A stretch of 64,000 nt of DNA, from contig NZ_CP060204.1 in NCBI RefSeq assembly GCF_014250475.1, positions 2,287,780 to 2,351,779 on the forward strand, written 5' to 3'. The first letter of the stretch is position 1, and every line of letters starts with the position of its first letter. Positions 1 through 9,368 of the stretch are shown here, in pieces. Below the pieces are notes generated by a model. The model saw nothing but the letters and a program-made list of their open reading frames with translations, did not search any database and was not told where the DNA came from. Origin of the DNA: Selenomonas timonae. GTDB lineage: Bacteria; Bacillota; Negativicutes; Selenomonadales; Selenomonadaceae. A program made the translations under genes and the position numbers.

Positions 1-765
1 GATCGCAATCCCCGCTGCCTTCGAGCACATCGCAAGGAGTGCCGTCACGGGTGCGGGCGCACCTTCGTACACATCGGGTGCCCAGAGGTGGAACGGAATG
101 ATCGAGAGCTTGAAGAAGAAACCGGCAAGGATAAAGACCACGCCGATCAGCCCGAGTGAGAACACGAGCCCAAGCCCCTGTGCAATGTTCTGGAACACCA
201 TCGTCCCCGTCATGCCGTAGACGAGGCTCATACCGTAGAGCAGCACCGCCGTCGAACCGGAGCCAAAGACGAGATACTTGATGCCCGCTTCCGCCGAGAG
301 CGGCGAATCCGTACGAATCGCAACGAGCCCGTAGAACGAAATCGTCATCAGCTCAAGTCCGACGAACGCCGTCATGAGGTCGTTCGCCGAGGCAAGGACG
401 CACATGCCGAGCAGCGCCGAGAGAAGGAGCAGATAGAACTCCCCCTTGTGCCTAAGTGTCTGCTCCACATAGTCCGCCGCAAAGATGACGGTCGATAGAA
501 TCCCGATGATGAAGAGAATCTTGAAGAACACGGAATAGCCATCGACGATGTAAAGTCCCGCATAGAATGCGGTCGCACCGCCGTCGGGCGGGTACATGCC
601 CACGGCAAGCGCGAGCACACCGAGAAGCCCTGCAACGGTCAGCCAGACCACAGGGCAGCGCGGCGCGTCCTTTTTGAGGACGAGATCGGTGACGAGCACC
701 ACCGCCATCAGTGCGGCGATTCCGATCTCCACGGAGATCGCGGTAAAATTCATCGCTTGCAGCAT
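1..765 (-). CDS. nuoN: NADH-quinone oxidoreductase subunit N (partial)
   Basis: Membrane proton-pumping antiporter-like subunit of respiratory complex I. Only the N-terminal 255 residues are in the window; the frame stays open to base 1, so the C-terminus lies outside. The translation begins MLQAMNFTAISVEIG and contains the antiporter signature FKLSIIPFHLWAPDVYEGAP near the cut, typical of NuoN. Its ATG overlaps the stop codon of nuoM (TGATG), and a strong Shine-Dalgarno (AGGAGGTGGG in mRNA sense) lies just upstream inside nuoM. It is the last gene of the nuo operon seen here. Several hydrophobic segments are visible. Identity is clear from motif and operon position. Confidence 0.95.
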   Translation of the reverse strand, partial: MLQAMNFTAISVEIGIAALMAVVLVTDLVLKKDAPRCPVVWLTVAGLLGVLALAVGMYPPDGGATAFYAGLYIVDGYSVFFKILFIIGILSTVIFAADYVEQTLRHKGEFYLLLLSALLGMCVLASANDLMTAFVGLELMTISFYGLVAIRTDSPLSAEAGIKYLVFGSGSTAVLLYGMSLVYGMTGTMVFQNIAQGLGLVFSLGLIGVVFILAGFFFKLSIIPFHLWAPDVYEGAPAPVTALLAMCSKAAGIAI

Positions 766-2297
766 CAGTGCCCACCTCCTAAGATTGTCGGCGCATCCTG
801 AATCAGTTCAAAGAGCGGCGCGAGCGGGGCAACCCCCGTATCCACGACATTCATGAGCAGTCCCGGGAACACACCGAATCCGACGAGGAAGACGCCGAGC
901 ACGACGAGCGGCACAATGTCAATCTTGCGCTCATCGGGGAATTTCGCAAAGCGTTCCACACGCGGCCCGAAGAGCACGCGCGCGAGCATGCGCAGGACGT
1001 AGAACGCCGTGAAGATGATGCCCGAAACGGCAATCACGGCAATCACGGGATAGACCTCGATGATGCCGACGAAGATCGTGAACTCCGGGATAAAGCCGAT
1101 CAGCCCCGGCAGCCCGAGCGAGCACAGACCCGCGAGCATAAAGCCGACCGTGATGTGCGGCATATGATGTGCCAGTCCCCAGAGGTCGCCGACGCTGCGC
1201 AGCTCCGTCTTCTCATAGACATAGCCGACCTGCGAGAAGAAGAGCGCGAGCATAATGCCGTGCGCAACCATGTAGGCAACCGCACCGCTCACACTCACGA
1301 CGTTCAGAGCCGCAAAGCCGAGCAGGACATAGCCCATGTGGGAAACCGAGGAATACGCAATCATGTACTTGATGTCGCGCTGCGCGAGCGCAATGTAGGA
1401 CGCATAGATGACGTTGATCATCGCAAGCACGGCGATCACGGGTGCCCAGAACTTTGCACCGAGCGGCAGAATGAAGAAGCCGATGCGGATGAGCGCGTAG
1501 CCTCCGATCTTTTTCAGCACACCTGCGTTGATCATCGAGATTGCCGTCGGCGCGCCCGCATAGCCGTCGGGGGACCAGATGTGGAACGGGAACATCGAAA
1601 GATGCGACCCGAACCCGATGAGGAGGAGGAAGAATGCCGTGACCTGTATCTCCCACGAGATATGCCCCATGAGTGCGGCAGTAGCAAGTGCCTCGAAATC
1701 GAACGTGCGCATCCCCGACTCGTACGCGCTCACATACAGGAGGAGCACACCGAGCAGCATGAATGCCGAGCCGACGAGCAGGAAGATCGTCATCTTCATC
1801 GCCGCATGCTCTTTGCTCACGCGCTCCGACGAGCCCCAGATGAGCACCATCAGGTACGCCGGAATGACAACCATCTCGCAGAGCACAAGGAAGAAGAAGA
1901 GGTCGCGCACGAGGAATGCCCCCGACACGCCTGCAATGACGATGAGGAGGAGCACAAAGTACTCCTTCACGCGCTTCTCCACGTGCCACGAGCTGTAGAT
2001 TGCGGCAAGCCCGACAACACTCGAGAGCAGAAGCATGGGCAGCGAGATGCCGTCAACACCAAGCGAATACGCTACGCCGAGATCCGTGATCCACGGGATG
2101 TACTCCGTGTACTGCATCCCGCCGCGCGCCATATCATAGTCCGCATAGACAAAGAGCGTGAGGATGGTTGCGACCATCATCGCAAACGCGGAGAGCTGAC
2201 GAATCGTATCGTGCAGCCGCCCCGGCAGAAGCGCAATGATGAGTGCTGCCGCAAGCGGGGTCAGGAGAATGACCGAAAGAATCGGAAATGTCATCAT
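765..2297 (-). CDS. nuoM: NADH-quinone oxidoreductase subunit M
   Basis: Proton-translocating membrane subunit of complex I, about 510 residues, the usual size. The translation starts MMTFPILSVILLTP, and the antiporter core has the motif FPFHIWSPDGYAGAPTAISM with conserved lysine-bearing helices after it (AGVLKKIGGYALIR). The open frame extends 19 codons further upstream, but a GGGAGGTGGG Shine-Dalgarno sits directly before the paired ATGs at 2297 and 2294, so the start is set there. The start overlaps the nuoL stop codon, and the stop overlaps the nuoN start, so the three genes are translationally coupled. Confidence 0.96.
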   Translation of the reverse strand: MMTFPILSVILLTPLAAALIIALLPGRLHDTIRQLSAFAMMVATILTLFVYADYDMARGGMQYTEYIPWITDLGVAYSLGVDGISLPMLLLSSVVGLAAIYSSWHVEKRVKEYFVLLLIVIAGVSGAFLVRDLFFFLVLCEMVVIPAYLMVLIWGSSERVSKEHAAMKMTIFLLVGSAFMLLGVLLLYVSAYESGMRTFDFEALATAALMGHISWEIQVTAFFLLLIGFGSHLSMFPFHIWSPDGYAGAPTAISMINAGVLKKIGGYALIRIGFFILPLGAKFWAPVIAVLAMINVIYASYIALAQRDIKYMIAYSSVSHMGYVLLGFAALNVVSVSGAVAYMVAHGIMLALFFSQVGYVYEKTELRSVGDLWGLAHHMPHITVGFMLAGLCSLGLPGLIGFIPEFTIFVGIIEVYPVIAVIAVSGIIFTAFYVLRMLARVLFGPRVERFAKFPDERKIDIVPLVVLGVFLVGFGVFPGLLMNVVDTGVAPLAPLFELIQDAPTILGGGH

Positions 2298-4195
2298 CGG
2301 AACCCACCTCCCCAGTAAGCGATGATCTGTATCGCCCAATAGAGCGCGTAGCAAAGGAGAATGAGCACACCCGTGTAGAATACGACGACGTACCGCTGTG
2401 CCTGCCCGTTCGCAGACTCCGTGAGGAGGTCGCTCGTGGCGAGCGCATACGCCCCCAGACCGATCATAATGTTGTCGAAGATCTTTTCATCGACCCATTT
2501 CAGGATCAGCGCCGTGCCGTAGACGAGCCGCTCACGGAAATAACCGTAGAGTTCGTCGATGTAGAACTTGTTATAGACGACGCGGTAGAGGAAACCGTAG
2601 CTGCGCTGCTGCATCGCCGTCCGCAAACTGTGCCGCCCGTAGATCTGATAGGCGGCGGCAAAGGCAATCAGTGCAAGCACCGTACTCGTCCCTGCAACCG
2701 TCCAGTCGATTGTCTCATGATGCGGTACACCTTCATTGACCCAAACGGAGAAGCCGCCGAAGTACCCCAACGCGCCGCTCACGAGGGTGAGCATAATGAG
2801 CATAATCATTGGCCAGCGCATGAATGCGTCGACCTCGTGAGCCTCGTATTTGCTGCGGCTCTCGCCAAGGAACGCCAAAATGAGCAGACGCGCCATATAG
2901 AACGCCGTTAGGAAGGACGTGACGGTTGCCATCACGTAGAGCGGGGTGCTCGCGTGCATGACCGCCGCGAGGATCTCATCCTTTGAGAAGAAGCCCGAGA
3001 ACGGCGGAATGCCCGCAATGGCAAGCACACCGACAAGCATTGCCGCAAAGGTCAGCGGCATCTTTTTCCACAGGCCGCCCATCTTCGTAATGTCCGTCTC
3101 ATCGTGCAGTGCGTGCATGACGGCACCCGCACAGAGGAAGAGCATCGCCTTGAAGAAGGCGTGCGTCATGAGGTGGAACATCGAGGCGGAGAACGCACCG
3201 ACACCGACCGCAAGCATCATATAGCCGAGCTGACTGATGGTCGAGTACGCGAGCACCGACTTGAACTTGCGCTGGGTCACGGCGATGATCGCCGCAAAGA
3301 GCGCGGTAAATGCACCGAGCCCCGCGATAAAGTCCATCACAAACGGAGATTCACTGAAGATGAAGAATGCGCGTGCGACGAGGTAGACACCCGCCGCGAC
3401 CATTGTCGCCGCATGGATGAGTGCCGATGTGGGCGTAGGGCCTTCCATCGCATCGAGCAGCCAGACGTGGAGCGGGAACTGTCCCGACTTGCCGATCGCC
3501 CCCATAAAGAGCAGGAGGCCGATGACGGTCAGGAAGCCCGTGCCCGCAGCGAGAACATAGGGGGGCACGAGCATACGCAGCTCGATGAAATCCATCGTAC
3601 CAAACACCATCTGGACGAGCAGGATGCCGACGAGCATCCCGAAATCGCCGATGCGGGTCGTGATGAATGCCTTTTTTGCCGCCTCACGCGCCGAAACCTT
3701 GTGATAGTAGAAGCCGATGAGGAGGTACGAGCAAAGTCCGACCCCCTCCCAGAACACGTAGAGCTGGAGGAAGTTGACCGAGACGACGAGCCCGAGCATC
3801 GCCGCCGAGAACAGCGAGATGAACGCGAAGAAACGCCCCATCCCCTCGTCGTGCTCCATGTAGCTTACGGAGTAGATATAGACGAGCAGCGAGACAAGCG
3901 TCACAATGACGAGCATCATCGCCGCGAGAGGATCGATGAGCACGCCCATTGTCAGCTTCACATCGCCGATCTGCGCCCAGAGTGCCTTCATCACATAGGG
4001 ATCGTTCATCGTGATCTGATAGTTCACGGTGGCGAGAGCGACGAAGACAGAGAACGCGAACGCAAGAGACATCATCGTGATTGCGATCGTCGCGGAGAGG
4101 TTTTTCTCCTGCCGCGTAAACGGCCCGATGATGAGAAATGCGAGCGCAGGGAAGAGTGGGATCAGATAGGCATGCGTGAGTGCAAATGTAAACAT
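2294..4195 (-). CDS. nuoL: NADH-quinone oxidoreductase subunit L
   Basis: Distal proton-pumping subunit of complex I, 633 residues, normal for the family. The antiporter motif GQFPLHVWLLDAMEGPTPTS is present, preceded by SYMEHDEGMGRFFAFISLF and FWEGVGLCSYLLIGFY, all hallmark NuoL segments. The C-terminal third carries the long lateral amphipathic helix region followed by a final membrane span. A GGGGAGGGGAG ribosome site precedes the ATG. The gene lies 14 bp after nuoK and its stop overlaps the start of nuoM. Confidence 0.97.
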   Translation of the reverse strand: MFTFALTHAYLIPLFPALAFLIIGPFTRQEKNLSATIAITMMSLAFAFSVFVALATVNYQITMNDPYVMKALWAQIGDVKLTMGVLIDPLAAMMLVIVTLVSLLVYIYSVSYMEHDEGMGRFFAFISLFSAAMLGLVVSVNFLQLYVFWEGVGLCSYLLIGFYYHKVSAREAAKKAFITTRIGDFGMLVGILLVQMVFGTMDFIELRMLVPPYVLAAGTGFLTVIGLLLFMGAIGKSGQFPLHVWLLDAMEGPTPTSALIHAATMVAAGVYLVARAFFIFSESPFVMDFIAGLGAFTALFAAIIAVTQRKFKSVLAYSTISQLGYMMLAVGVGAFSASMFHLMTHAFFKAMLFLCAGAVMHALHDETDITKMGGLWKKMPLTFAAMLVGVLAIAGIPPFSGFFSKDEILAAVMHASTPLYVMATVTSFLTAFYMARLLILAFLGESRSKYEAHEVDAFMRWPMIMLIMLTLVSGALGYFGGFSVWVNEGVPHHETIDWTVAGTSTVLALIAFAAAYQIYGRHSLRTAMQQRSYGFLYRVVYNKFYIDELYGYFRERLVYGTALILKWVDEKIFDNIMIGLGAYALATSDLLTESANGQAQRYVVVFYTGVLILLCYALYWAIQIIAYWGGGFR

Positions 4196-4209
4196 ATTGC
4201 TCCCCTCCC

Positions 4210-4515
4210 CTAGTCTCTGAGCGTATCCAGTTCATCGACATTCGTCGTGAAGCGGATCTGATACAGACGGAATGCGAGGGCAAGCCCGACGGCGATCTCG
4301 GACGCGGCGACCGCAATCGAGAAGAGAGCCATGAGCTGTCCCTCCATGTTGTGTGCATAGAAGCGGTCGAATGCGACGAGGTTGATGTTCACCGCATTGA
4401 GCATCAGCTCCACGCACATGAGAATCGGGATGATGCCGCGCCGTGTGAGCAGACCGTAAAGTCCGATACAGAAGAGTACGGCCGCGACAAAGAGCAAATC
4501 TGGCAGTCCAATCAT
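4210..4515 (-). CDS. nuoK: NADH-quinone oxidoreductase subunit K
   Basis: Small hydrophobic complex I subunit (101 residues, three membrane helices). The helix-2 sequence PILMCVELMLNAVNINLVAF carries the conserved membrane glutamate needed for proton transfer in this family. The ATG overlaps the end of nuoJ by 4 bp (ATGA). It sits between nuoJ and nuoL as in other nuo operons. Confidence 0.97.
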   Translation of the reverse strand: MIGLPDLLFVAAVLFCIGLYGLLTRRGIIPILMCVELMLNAVNINLVAFDRFYAHNMEGQLMALFSIAVAASEIAVGLALAFRLYQIRFTTNVDELDTLRD

Positions 4516-5006
4516 GCCGTATCCCCTCCCCTCGCGAGGACAAGTGCCCCGACCATCGCGACGAGCAGCAGCACCGCCACGATCTCAAACGGCAGGATGT
4601 ACGTGCCGAGCATCAGCCGCGCAATCTCCTGCGCACCCGTAGATGCGCCGAGTTCTCCACCCGGCAAGGGGGAGAGGACGATGCCGAGACCGATGAGGAA
4701 GAAGAAGCCGCCCGCGAGCAAACCCGTCACCACGCGGCGAAAGAGCTTCTGCGAGGGGTTCGACTGCGCCATTGAGTCGCGCCGCGTCAGCATAATCGCC
4801 ATGACAATGAGGACGGCAACCGCGCCACTGTAGACCATCAGCTGCACCGCGCCGAGGAACTCCGCGCCGATATAGAAGTAGATCGCCGCCACACCGATAA
4901 AGGAGAGGACGAGGAAGAGTGCGCTGTGCACAACATTTGGGGACAGGACGACACCGAGGGCACCGATGATTGTCACCGCCGCAAGAAAATAGAAGATGAT
5001 ACTCAT
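4512..5006 (-). CDS. nuoJ: NADH-quinone oxidoreductase subunit J
   Basis: Membrane subunit of complex I, 164 residues, with five predicted hydrophobic segments. The N-terminal half has the typical NuoJ pattern HSALFLVLSFIGVAAIYFYI followed by FLGAVQLMVYSGAVAVLIVM. It starts inside the last codons of nuoI and ends overlapping nuoK, indicating tight coupling. No truncation or missing segment is seen. Confidence 0.96.
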   Translation of the reverse strand: MSIIFYFLAAVTIIGALGVVLSPNVVHSALFLVLSFIGVAAIYFYIGAEFLGAVQLMVYSGAVAVLIVMAIMLTRRDSMAQSNPSQKLFRRVVTGLLAGGFFFLIGLGIVLSPLPGGELGASTGAQEIARLMLGTYILPFEIVAVLLLVAMVGALVLARGGDTA

Positions 5007-5737
5007 GCCGTCCCTCCTTTCTGCTCCGTGTTCTTCGTTTCGACGGGCGGCTCCGCCTTCGTCTCAGCCGATTTCTCCGCCACCGGAGATTTTGCTGCGG
5101 CGGCTTTTGCCGCAGCTGCCTTGGCTGCAGCCGCCTTCGCCGCCGCCATTTTTTCTGCTGCATCGGCGGGTGCAGCGGGTTTTTCCGCTGCCGCAGGCTT
5201 TGCCGTCTCCGGATTCTCCGCCGCCGCCTTCTCCGCCTCGGCTTTTGCCTTCGCGGCCGCCTCCGCCTTTGCCTTGGCAGCGGCTTCCTTCTTCGCCTTT
5301 TCCTCCGCTGCCTCAACTTCGACCTGCGCGAGGAATTCCTCCAGATCCGCGCGATCCGCATCCGTCATTGCGTCGTGGGTCATCGTCTCCTTGCTCCACG
5401 TCGAGATCGCATATTCCTTGTCCCAGACGAGGGTCTTGACGGGGCAGACCTCCACGCAGAGATTGCAGTAGAGGCATCGTCCGGACTTGTGCACATAGGA
5501 CTTCATATGACGCTTTTTCTTTGCATCCTGTACAATGGTAAGATCGAGTGCCTTGTTCGGGCACGCATTCGCACACATCGAGCAGCCGATGCAGACACGC
5601 CAGTCCATCGCGAGGTTTCCCCCGCGGAAATTATCCGTCATCGGAAGTTTTTCTTCGGGGTAGCAGAACGTTTCCTTCTTGCCCCAGAGATGCTTCCATG
5701 TGACGCTCATGCCTGTCAAGAGGCCTTTTCCAAACAT
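5003..5737 (-). CDS. nuoI: NADH-quinone oxidoreductase subunit I with long Ala/Lys/Glu-rich C-terminal extension
   Basis: Peripheral-arm ferredoxin-like subunit that carries two 4Fe-4S clusters to the quinone site. Cluster motifs CIGCSMCANACP (about residues 49-60) and CLYCNLCVEVCP (about 88-99) are intact. The frame could begin at a TTG at 5758, but those codons encode the Shine-Dalgarno AAAGGAGGGG, so the ATG at 5737 is taken as the start (244 residues). The conserved fold ends near residue 135. The remaining roughly 105 residues are almost entirely Ala, Lys, Glu and Pro, with AAAAK-type repeats, and are absent from ordinary NuoI proteins. The tail is in frame to a normal stop that overlaps nuoJ, so it looks genuinely translated. 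Its role is unknown; docking of an electron donor is only a guess. Confidence 0.95.
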   Translation of the reverse strand: MFGKGLLTGMSVTWKHLWGKKETFCYPEEKLPMTDNFRGGNLAMDWRVCIGCSMCANACPNKALDLTIVQDAKKKRHMKSYVHKSGRCLYCNLCVEVCPVKTLVWDKEYAISTWSKETMTHDAMTDADRADLEEFLAQVEVEAAEEKAKKEAAAKAKAEAAAKAKAEAEKAAAENPETAKPAAAEKPAAPADAAEKMAAAKAAAAKAAAAKAAAAKSPVAEKSAETKAEPPVETKNTEQKGGTA

Positions 5738-5750
5738 CAGAGCCCCTCCT

Positions 5751-6797
5751 TTAGACAATACCGACGAGATACATCCCGACCCCCGTCAAAAAGACATTGA
5801 GGATCGAGAGCGGCACGAGCACCTTCCAGCCGAAGGTGAGGATCTGATCGACGCGCGTACGTGGGAACGTCCATCGGAACCACATGATGAGCAGCACCAT
5901 GAGTACCGCCTTGAGGGCGAACCAGACGAAGCCCGGCAGGAACTCGGGGCCGCTGTAGCCGCCCAGGAAGAACGTTGTCGCGAGAATCGCCGCCGTCAGG
6001 AGGTTCGCGTACTCCGCAAGGAAGAACAGCGCCCAGCGCATCCCCGAGTACTCCGTAAAGGGGCCTGCAATGATCTCGGACTCGCCCTCCACGAGGTCGA
6101 ACGGCGTGCGGTTCGTCTCCGCGACCGCCGCAATCAGGAAGATGATGAACGCGAGCGGCTGCATGAAGATGAACCAGCTTGTCTGCGCCTGCATCTGCAC
6201 GATGTCGTCCATGCGCAGAGAGCCTGTAATCATGACGACACCGAGCAGCGAAAAGAGCAGCGGTGCCTCATAGCTGAGCATCTGCCCGACGATGCGCATG
6301 CCGCCGATGAACGAGTATTTATTGTTCGACGCATAGCCCCCCATCAGGAACGGCAGAACCGCCTGTCCCGAGACAGCGAACAGGAGGAACACACCCACGT
6401 TCACATCGGCGAGTACCGCGCCCGCATCGAACGGGAAGAACGCATAGGCGAGTGCCGCAGGCACAAAGAGCAGTGCGGGCGAGAGTGCCCAGACCACCTT
6501 GTCCGCACCGGCGGGCATGATATCCTCCTTGCTCATGAGTTTCAGCATATCCGCGATGGGCTGAAGCAGACCGAAGCGTCCGCCGACGCGGTTCGGACCG
6601 ATGCGCACCTGGATGAACGCACAGATCTTGCGCTCCGCATAGGTGAAGACAATCGCCGCCATCGAGATGATCCCGAGCAGGATTGCGATGCCGACGAAGG
6701 TCATGACAAGATCCACCACAAACGGGATCGGCACAACACTGTAAACAGCAGCGCGCAGCGTGAGTGCAATCGCTCCCAAGAAAGAAAGTTCCATCAT
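5751..6797 (-). CDS. nuoH: NADH-quinone oxidoreductase subunit H
   Basis: Complex I membrane subunit at the quinone cavity, 348 residues. Diagnostic stretches are seen: YAERKICAFIQVRIGPNRVG in the first loop and EGESEIIAGPFTEYSGMRWA later, which form the quinone-binding loops. Two adjacent ATGs (6797 and 6794) follow the AGGAGG site; the second has the better spacing. It follows nuoD directly with a 12-bp gap, exactly where nuoE, nuoF and nuoG sit in 14-subunit operons. Confidence 0.97.
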   Translation of the reverse strand: MMELSFLGAIALTLRAAVYSVVPIPFVVDLVMTFVGIAILLGIISMAAIVFTYAERKICAFIQVRIGPNRVGGRFGLLQPIADMLKLMSKEDIMPAGADKVVWALSPALLFVPAALAYAFFPFDAGAVLADVNVGVFLLFAVSGQAVLPFLMGGYASNNKYSFIGGMRIVGQMLSYEAPLLFSLLGVVMITGSLRMDDIVQMQAQTSWFIFMQPLAFIIFLIAAVAETNRTPFDLVEGESEIIAGPFTEYSGMRWALFFLAEYANLLTAAILATTFFLGGYSGPEFLPGFVWFALKAVLMVLLIMWFRWTFPRTRVDQILTFGWKVLVPLSILNVFLTGVGMYLVGIV

Positions 6798-6809
6798 TTG
6801 CCTCCTTTC

Positions 6810-7910
6810 TCAGCAGTCCACTTCGCCCATGATCGGGTCGATGGATGAATACGCGGCGACCGAGTCACCGATGAACATACCGCGGCACATCGCATCCAGC
6901 CCCTGCATATTGACGAACGAGGGGCGGCGGATGTGGATGCGGTACGGCTTCGTCGTCCCGTCGCTGACAATGTAGAAGCCGAGCTCGCCGCGCGTGCCCT
7001 CCGTACGGCTGAACACCTCGCCCTTCGGCGGCTTGATGACCTTGGGTACTTTTTTCCCCATAAAGTCACCCTCGGGCAGACCGTCGATCGCCTGACGAAT
7101 GATCTTCGCGCTCTCGGCGATCTCATTCAGCTTCACCATGTAGCGATCCCAGTTGTCGCCGTTCTTGCCCACGGGGATGTCAAAGTCAAAGTCGTCATAG
7201 ACGCTGTAGCCATCCACCTTGCGCAGGTCAAAGGCCAGCCCCGTCGCACGCAGATTCGGCCCCGTCATATTGTAGGACAGTGCCTGTTCCGTTGTCAGCG
7301 GCGATGTCCCCACAATGCGGCGGATAAAGATCTCGTTCCCCGTCAGAAGCTTGTTGTACTCCTCAAGAAAAACGGGAACTTCATCGAGAAACGCGCGAAT
7401 CAGCACCTCTGCCTCGGGTGAGATGTCTTCCTTGACCCCGCCGATGCGGATATAGTGGAAGGTCTGCCGTGCACCGCAGACGAGGTTGAAGATGTCGAGG
7501 ATCTTCTCGCGGTCGCGGAAACAGTAAAGCATTCCCGTCGACGCGCCCAGATCGTTTGCAAGCGTCCCGATAAAGATCAAATGGCTGTTGATGCGGTTCA
7601 GCTCCGCCATGATGACACGGATGTACTCCGCACGCGGTGTCGTCTCGATGCCCGCAAGCTCCTCAACCGCAAGCGCATAGCCGAAATTGTTGTTCATCGC
7701 AGAGATGTAGTCAAGGCGATCCGTATAGGGGAGTCCCTGCACATACGTCCTGTCCTCGAGCAGCTTTTCGATGCCGCGATGGAGATAGCCCATGATCGGC
7801 GTCGCCTTCACGATGCGCTCACCGTCAAGCTCGAGCTGTACCTGCAGAACGCCGTGCGTCGAGGGATGCTGCGGCCCCATGTTAAGCGTGTAGGTCTCGC
7901 TGCGTACCAT
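6810..7910 (-). CDS. nuoD: NADH-quinone oxidoreductase subunit D
   Basis: Peripheral 49-kDa-type subunit that forms much of the quinone site, 366 residues. Family motifs include NMGPQHPSTHGVL at the N-terminus, GYLHRGIEKL, and the C-terminal GDSVAAYSSIDPIMGEVDC with the invariant final Cys. It is a separate gene rather than a NuoCD fusion. The start lies at the very end of nuoC (1-bp overlap). Confidence 0.97.
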   Translation of the reverse strand: MVRSETYTLNMGPQHPSTHGVLQVQLELDGERIVKATPIMGYLHRGIEKLLEDRTYVQGLPYTDRLDYISAMNNNFGYALAVEELAGIETTPRAEYIRVIMAELNRINSHLIFIGTLANDLGASTGMLYCFRDREKILDIFNLVCGARQTFHYIRIGGVKEDISPEAEVLIRAFLDEVPVFLEEYNKLLTGNEIFIRRIVGTSPLTTEQALSYNMTGPNLRATGLAFDLRKVDGYSVYDDFDFDIPVGKNGDNWDRYMVKLNEIAESAKIIRQAIDGLPEGDFMGKKVPKVIKPPKGEVFSRTEGTRGELGFYIVSDGTTKPYRIHIRRPSFVNMQGLDAMCRGMFIGDSVAAYSSIDPIMGEVDC

Positions 7911-8398
7911 CAGATCCCCTCCCTTCGGATGCGCGGAATGTTCGGCGGAGGCGGCGGCACAAAGTCCTTGCGCAGCGGATGCCCGACGAAATCCTCATGG
8001 TGAAACACGCGCCTGAGATCGGGATGCCCCGTGAACGTGATTCCCATGAGGTCATAGACCTCGCGCTCCTCGAACTCCACGCCCGGGAACACTGCCGTTG
8101 CCGACGGGATGACGGGGGCATCGTGATCCAGCGTCACCTTCACCGTCAGCCAGTGCATATGTGTGTATGAAAAGAGATGGTAGACCATCTCAAAGCGATC
8201 CTTCCAGTCGACCGCCGTCACATTCTCCATACGCGTCAGCTGCAGATTGCTGTCGTCGCGCAGGAATGTCAGCAGCGCGATGAGTTCATCTGCCCCGATA
8301 TAGAGGGCGGGACGCTCTGCCTCGGCATCGTACTCTGCATTGGGAAAGGCAAGTCGGATGCCGGCAAGCGCATCGAGAGATACATAGTTTTTTCTCAT
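7910..8398 (-). CDS. nuoC: NADH-quinone oxidoreductase subunit C
   Basis: 30-kDa-type peripheral subunit, 162 residues. The family signature [20 protein letters not shown] is followed by the usual basic C-terminus [10 protein letters not shown]. The start overlaps the nuoB stop and the stop overlaps nuoD. Length is at the short end for stand-alone NuoC but complete. Confidence 0.96.
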   Translation of the reverse strand: MRKNYVSLDALAGIRLAFPNAEYDAEAERPALYIGADELIALLTFLRDDSNLQLTRMENVTAVDWKDRFEMVYHLFSYTHMHWLTVKVTLDHDAPVIPSATAVFPGVEFEEREVYDLMGITFTGHPDLRRVFHHEDFVGHPLRKDFVPPPPPNIPRIRREGI

Positions 8399-8934
8399 GC
8401 GTTCACCGCCTTCTTCTCCGCCTGCTCCGCCCAGAACGCACGCTCGGCAGCGACCCGTTCGGGGTGTAGAATCTTCTCGCGCAGCTTGAGCATCCCGTCG
8501 ATCAGTGCCTCGGGACGCGGCGGACAGCCGGGGATATAGACATCCACGGGCAGGATCTCATCCACGCCCGGCACAACGGCATACGAATCCGCAAAGGGGC
8601 CGCCCGCAATTGTACACGCCCCCATTGCGATCACATATTTTGGCTCGGGCATCTCCTCGTAGAGGCGTACAATCGGATCTGCCATCTTCCACGTCAGCGT
8701 CCCCGCAACGATCAGGAGATCCGCCTGACGCGGACACGGGCGAAACACCTCGTAGCCGAAGCGCGCGAGGTCGAAGCGCGCCGTCGCCGTGCTCATCATC
8801 TCGATTGCACAGCAGGCAAGCCCCGAAGAGAGCGGCCAGATCGAGCTCGCATGCGCCCAGCGCAGAAGCTCGTCGAGCTTCACCACGAAGACATTGTGCC
8901 GCAGGCTTTCGGGAACGCGATCCGCTATCTCCAT
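8395..8934 (-). CDS. nuoB: NADH-quinone oxidoreductase subunit B
   Basis: Peripheral subunit carrying cluster N2, the terminal 4Fe-4S donor to quinone, 179 residues. Cluster ligands are seen in [20 protein letters not shown] and the distal [15 protein letters not shown]. The open frame runs about 37 codons further upstream, but that portion overlaps nuoA and lacks similarity; AAGGGGGATC directly before the ATG at 8934 supports this start. It overlaps nuoA by 10 bp. Confidence 0.97.
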   Translation of the reverse strand: MEIADRVPESLRHNVFVVKLDELLRWAHASSIWPLSSGLACCAIEMMSTATARFDLARFGYEVFRPCPRQADLLIVAGTLTWKMADPIVRLYEEMPEPKYVIAMGACTIAGGPFADSYAVVPGVDEILPVDVYIPGCPPRPEALIDGMLKLREKILHPERVAAERAFWAEQAEKKAVNA

Positions 8935-9278
8935 GTGAGATCCCCCTTTCGCCACGCATAGCCAAGGCCGAGCGCGAGAATTCCGACGAAGACGAACATC
9001 TCGAGCAGCGCGAACAGCCCCAGCATCTGGAACTCCACCGCCCACGGATAGAGGAACACCGTCTCGATGTCAAAGACGATGAAGAGCAGCGCGTAGAGGA
9101 AATACCCCGCGCGGAACTGCACATACGGCGAGCCGATCGGGTCGACACCGCACTCGTAGGGGATGTATTTCTGCGGTGACGGCTGCTTCGGCTGCAAGAG
9201 AAATGCAGGACCGAGCGCCATGACAGGAAACAGCAGCGCCACCACGAGAAAAATCCCCAGACTTCCAAACTCTCCCAT
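8925..9278 (-). CDS. nuoA: NADH-quinone oxidoreductase subunit A
   Basis: Small membrane subunit of complex I (117 residues) with three hydrophobic helices. The loop [20 protein letters not shown] with its conserved Glu-Cys and the following [12 protein letters not shown] are diagnostic. It is the first gene of the operon: TAAGGAGG precedes the ATG and a good promoter lies about 60 bp upstream. The gene to its left on the other strand is unrelated. Confidence 0.97.
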   Translation of the reverse strand: MGEFGSLGIFLVVALLFPVMALGPAFLLQPKQPSPQKYIPYECGVDPIGSPYVQFRAGYFLYALLFIVFDIETVFLYPWAVEFQMLGLFALLEMFVFVGILALGLGYAWRKGDLTWR

Positions 9279-9339
9279 ACACAGGCCTCCTTATTAGAGT
9301 ATAAAATAAATACATAGGGAAAATAAATAATCAGAAACA

Positions 9340-9368
9340 ATAATTGTAAGGTAAAAAAATTATGTCAA
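9340..9368 (-). promoter_or_regulatory. Promoter of the nuo operon
   Basis: In mRNA sense a perfect -35 TTGACA (9363-9368) is followed by a 17-nt spacer and the -10 AATTAT (9340-9345). The transcript would have an AT-rich leader of about 55 nt before nuoA. It lies in the 355-bp divergent region 9279-9633, which otherwise holds only the opposite-facing promoter near 9533-9561. I see no small gene or operator palindrome in the rest. Confidence 0.75.

Noticed and set aside
1155..4213. Long plus-strand frames opposite nuoM and nuoL
   Set aside because: Highly charged His/Arg/Asp-rich translations produced by the reverse complement of hydrophobic helices; not genes.
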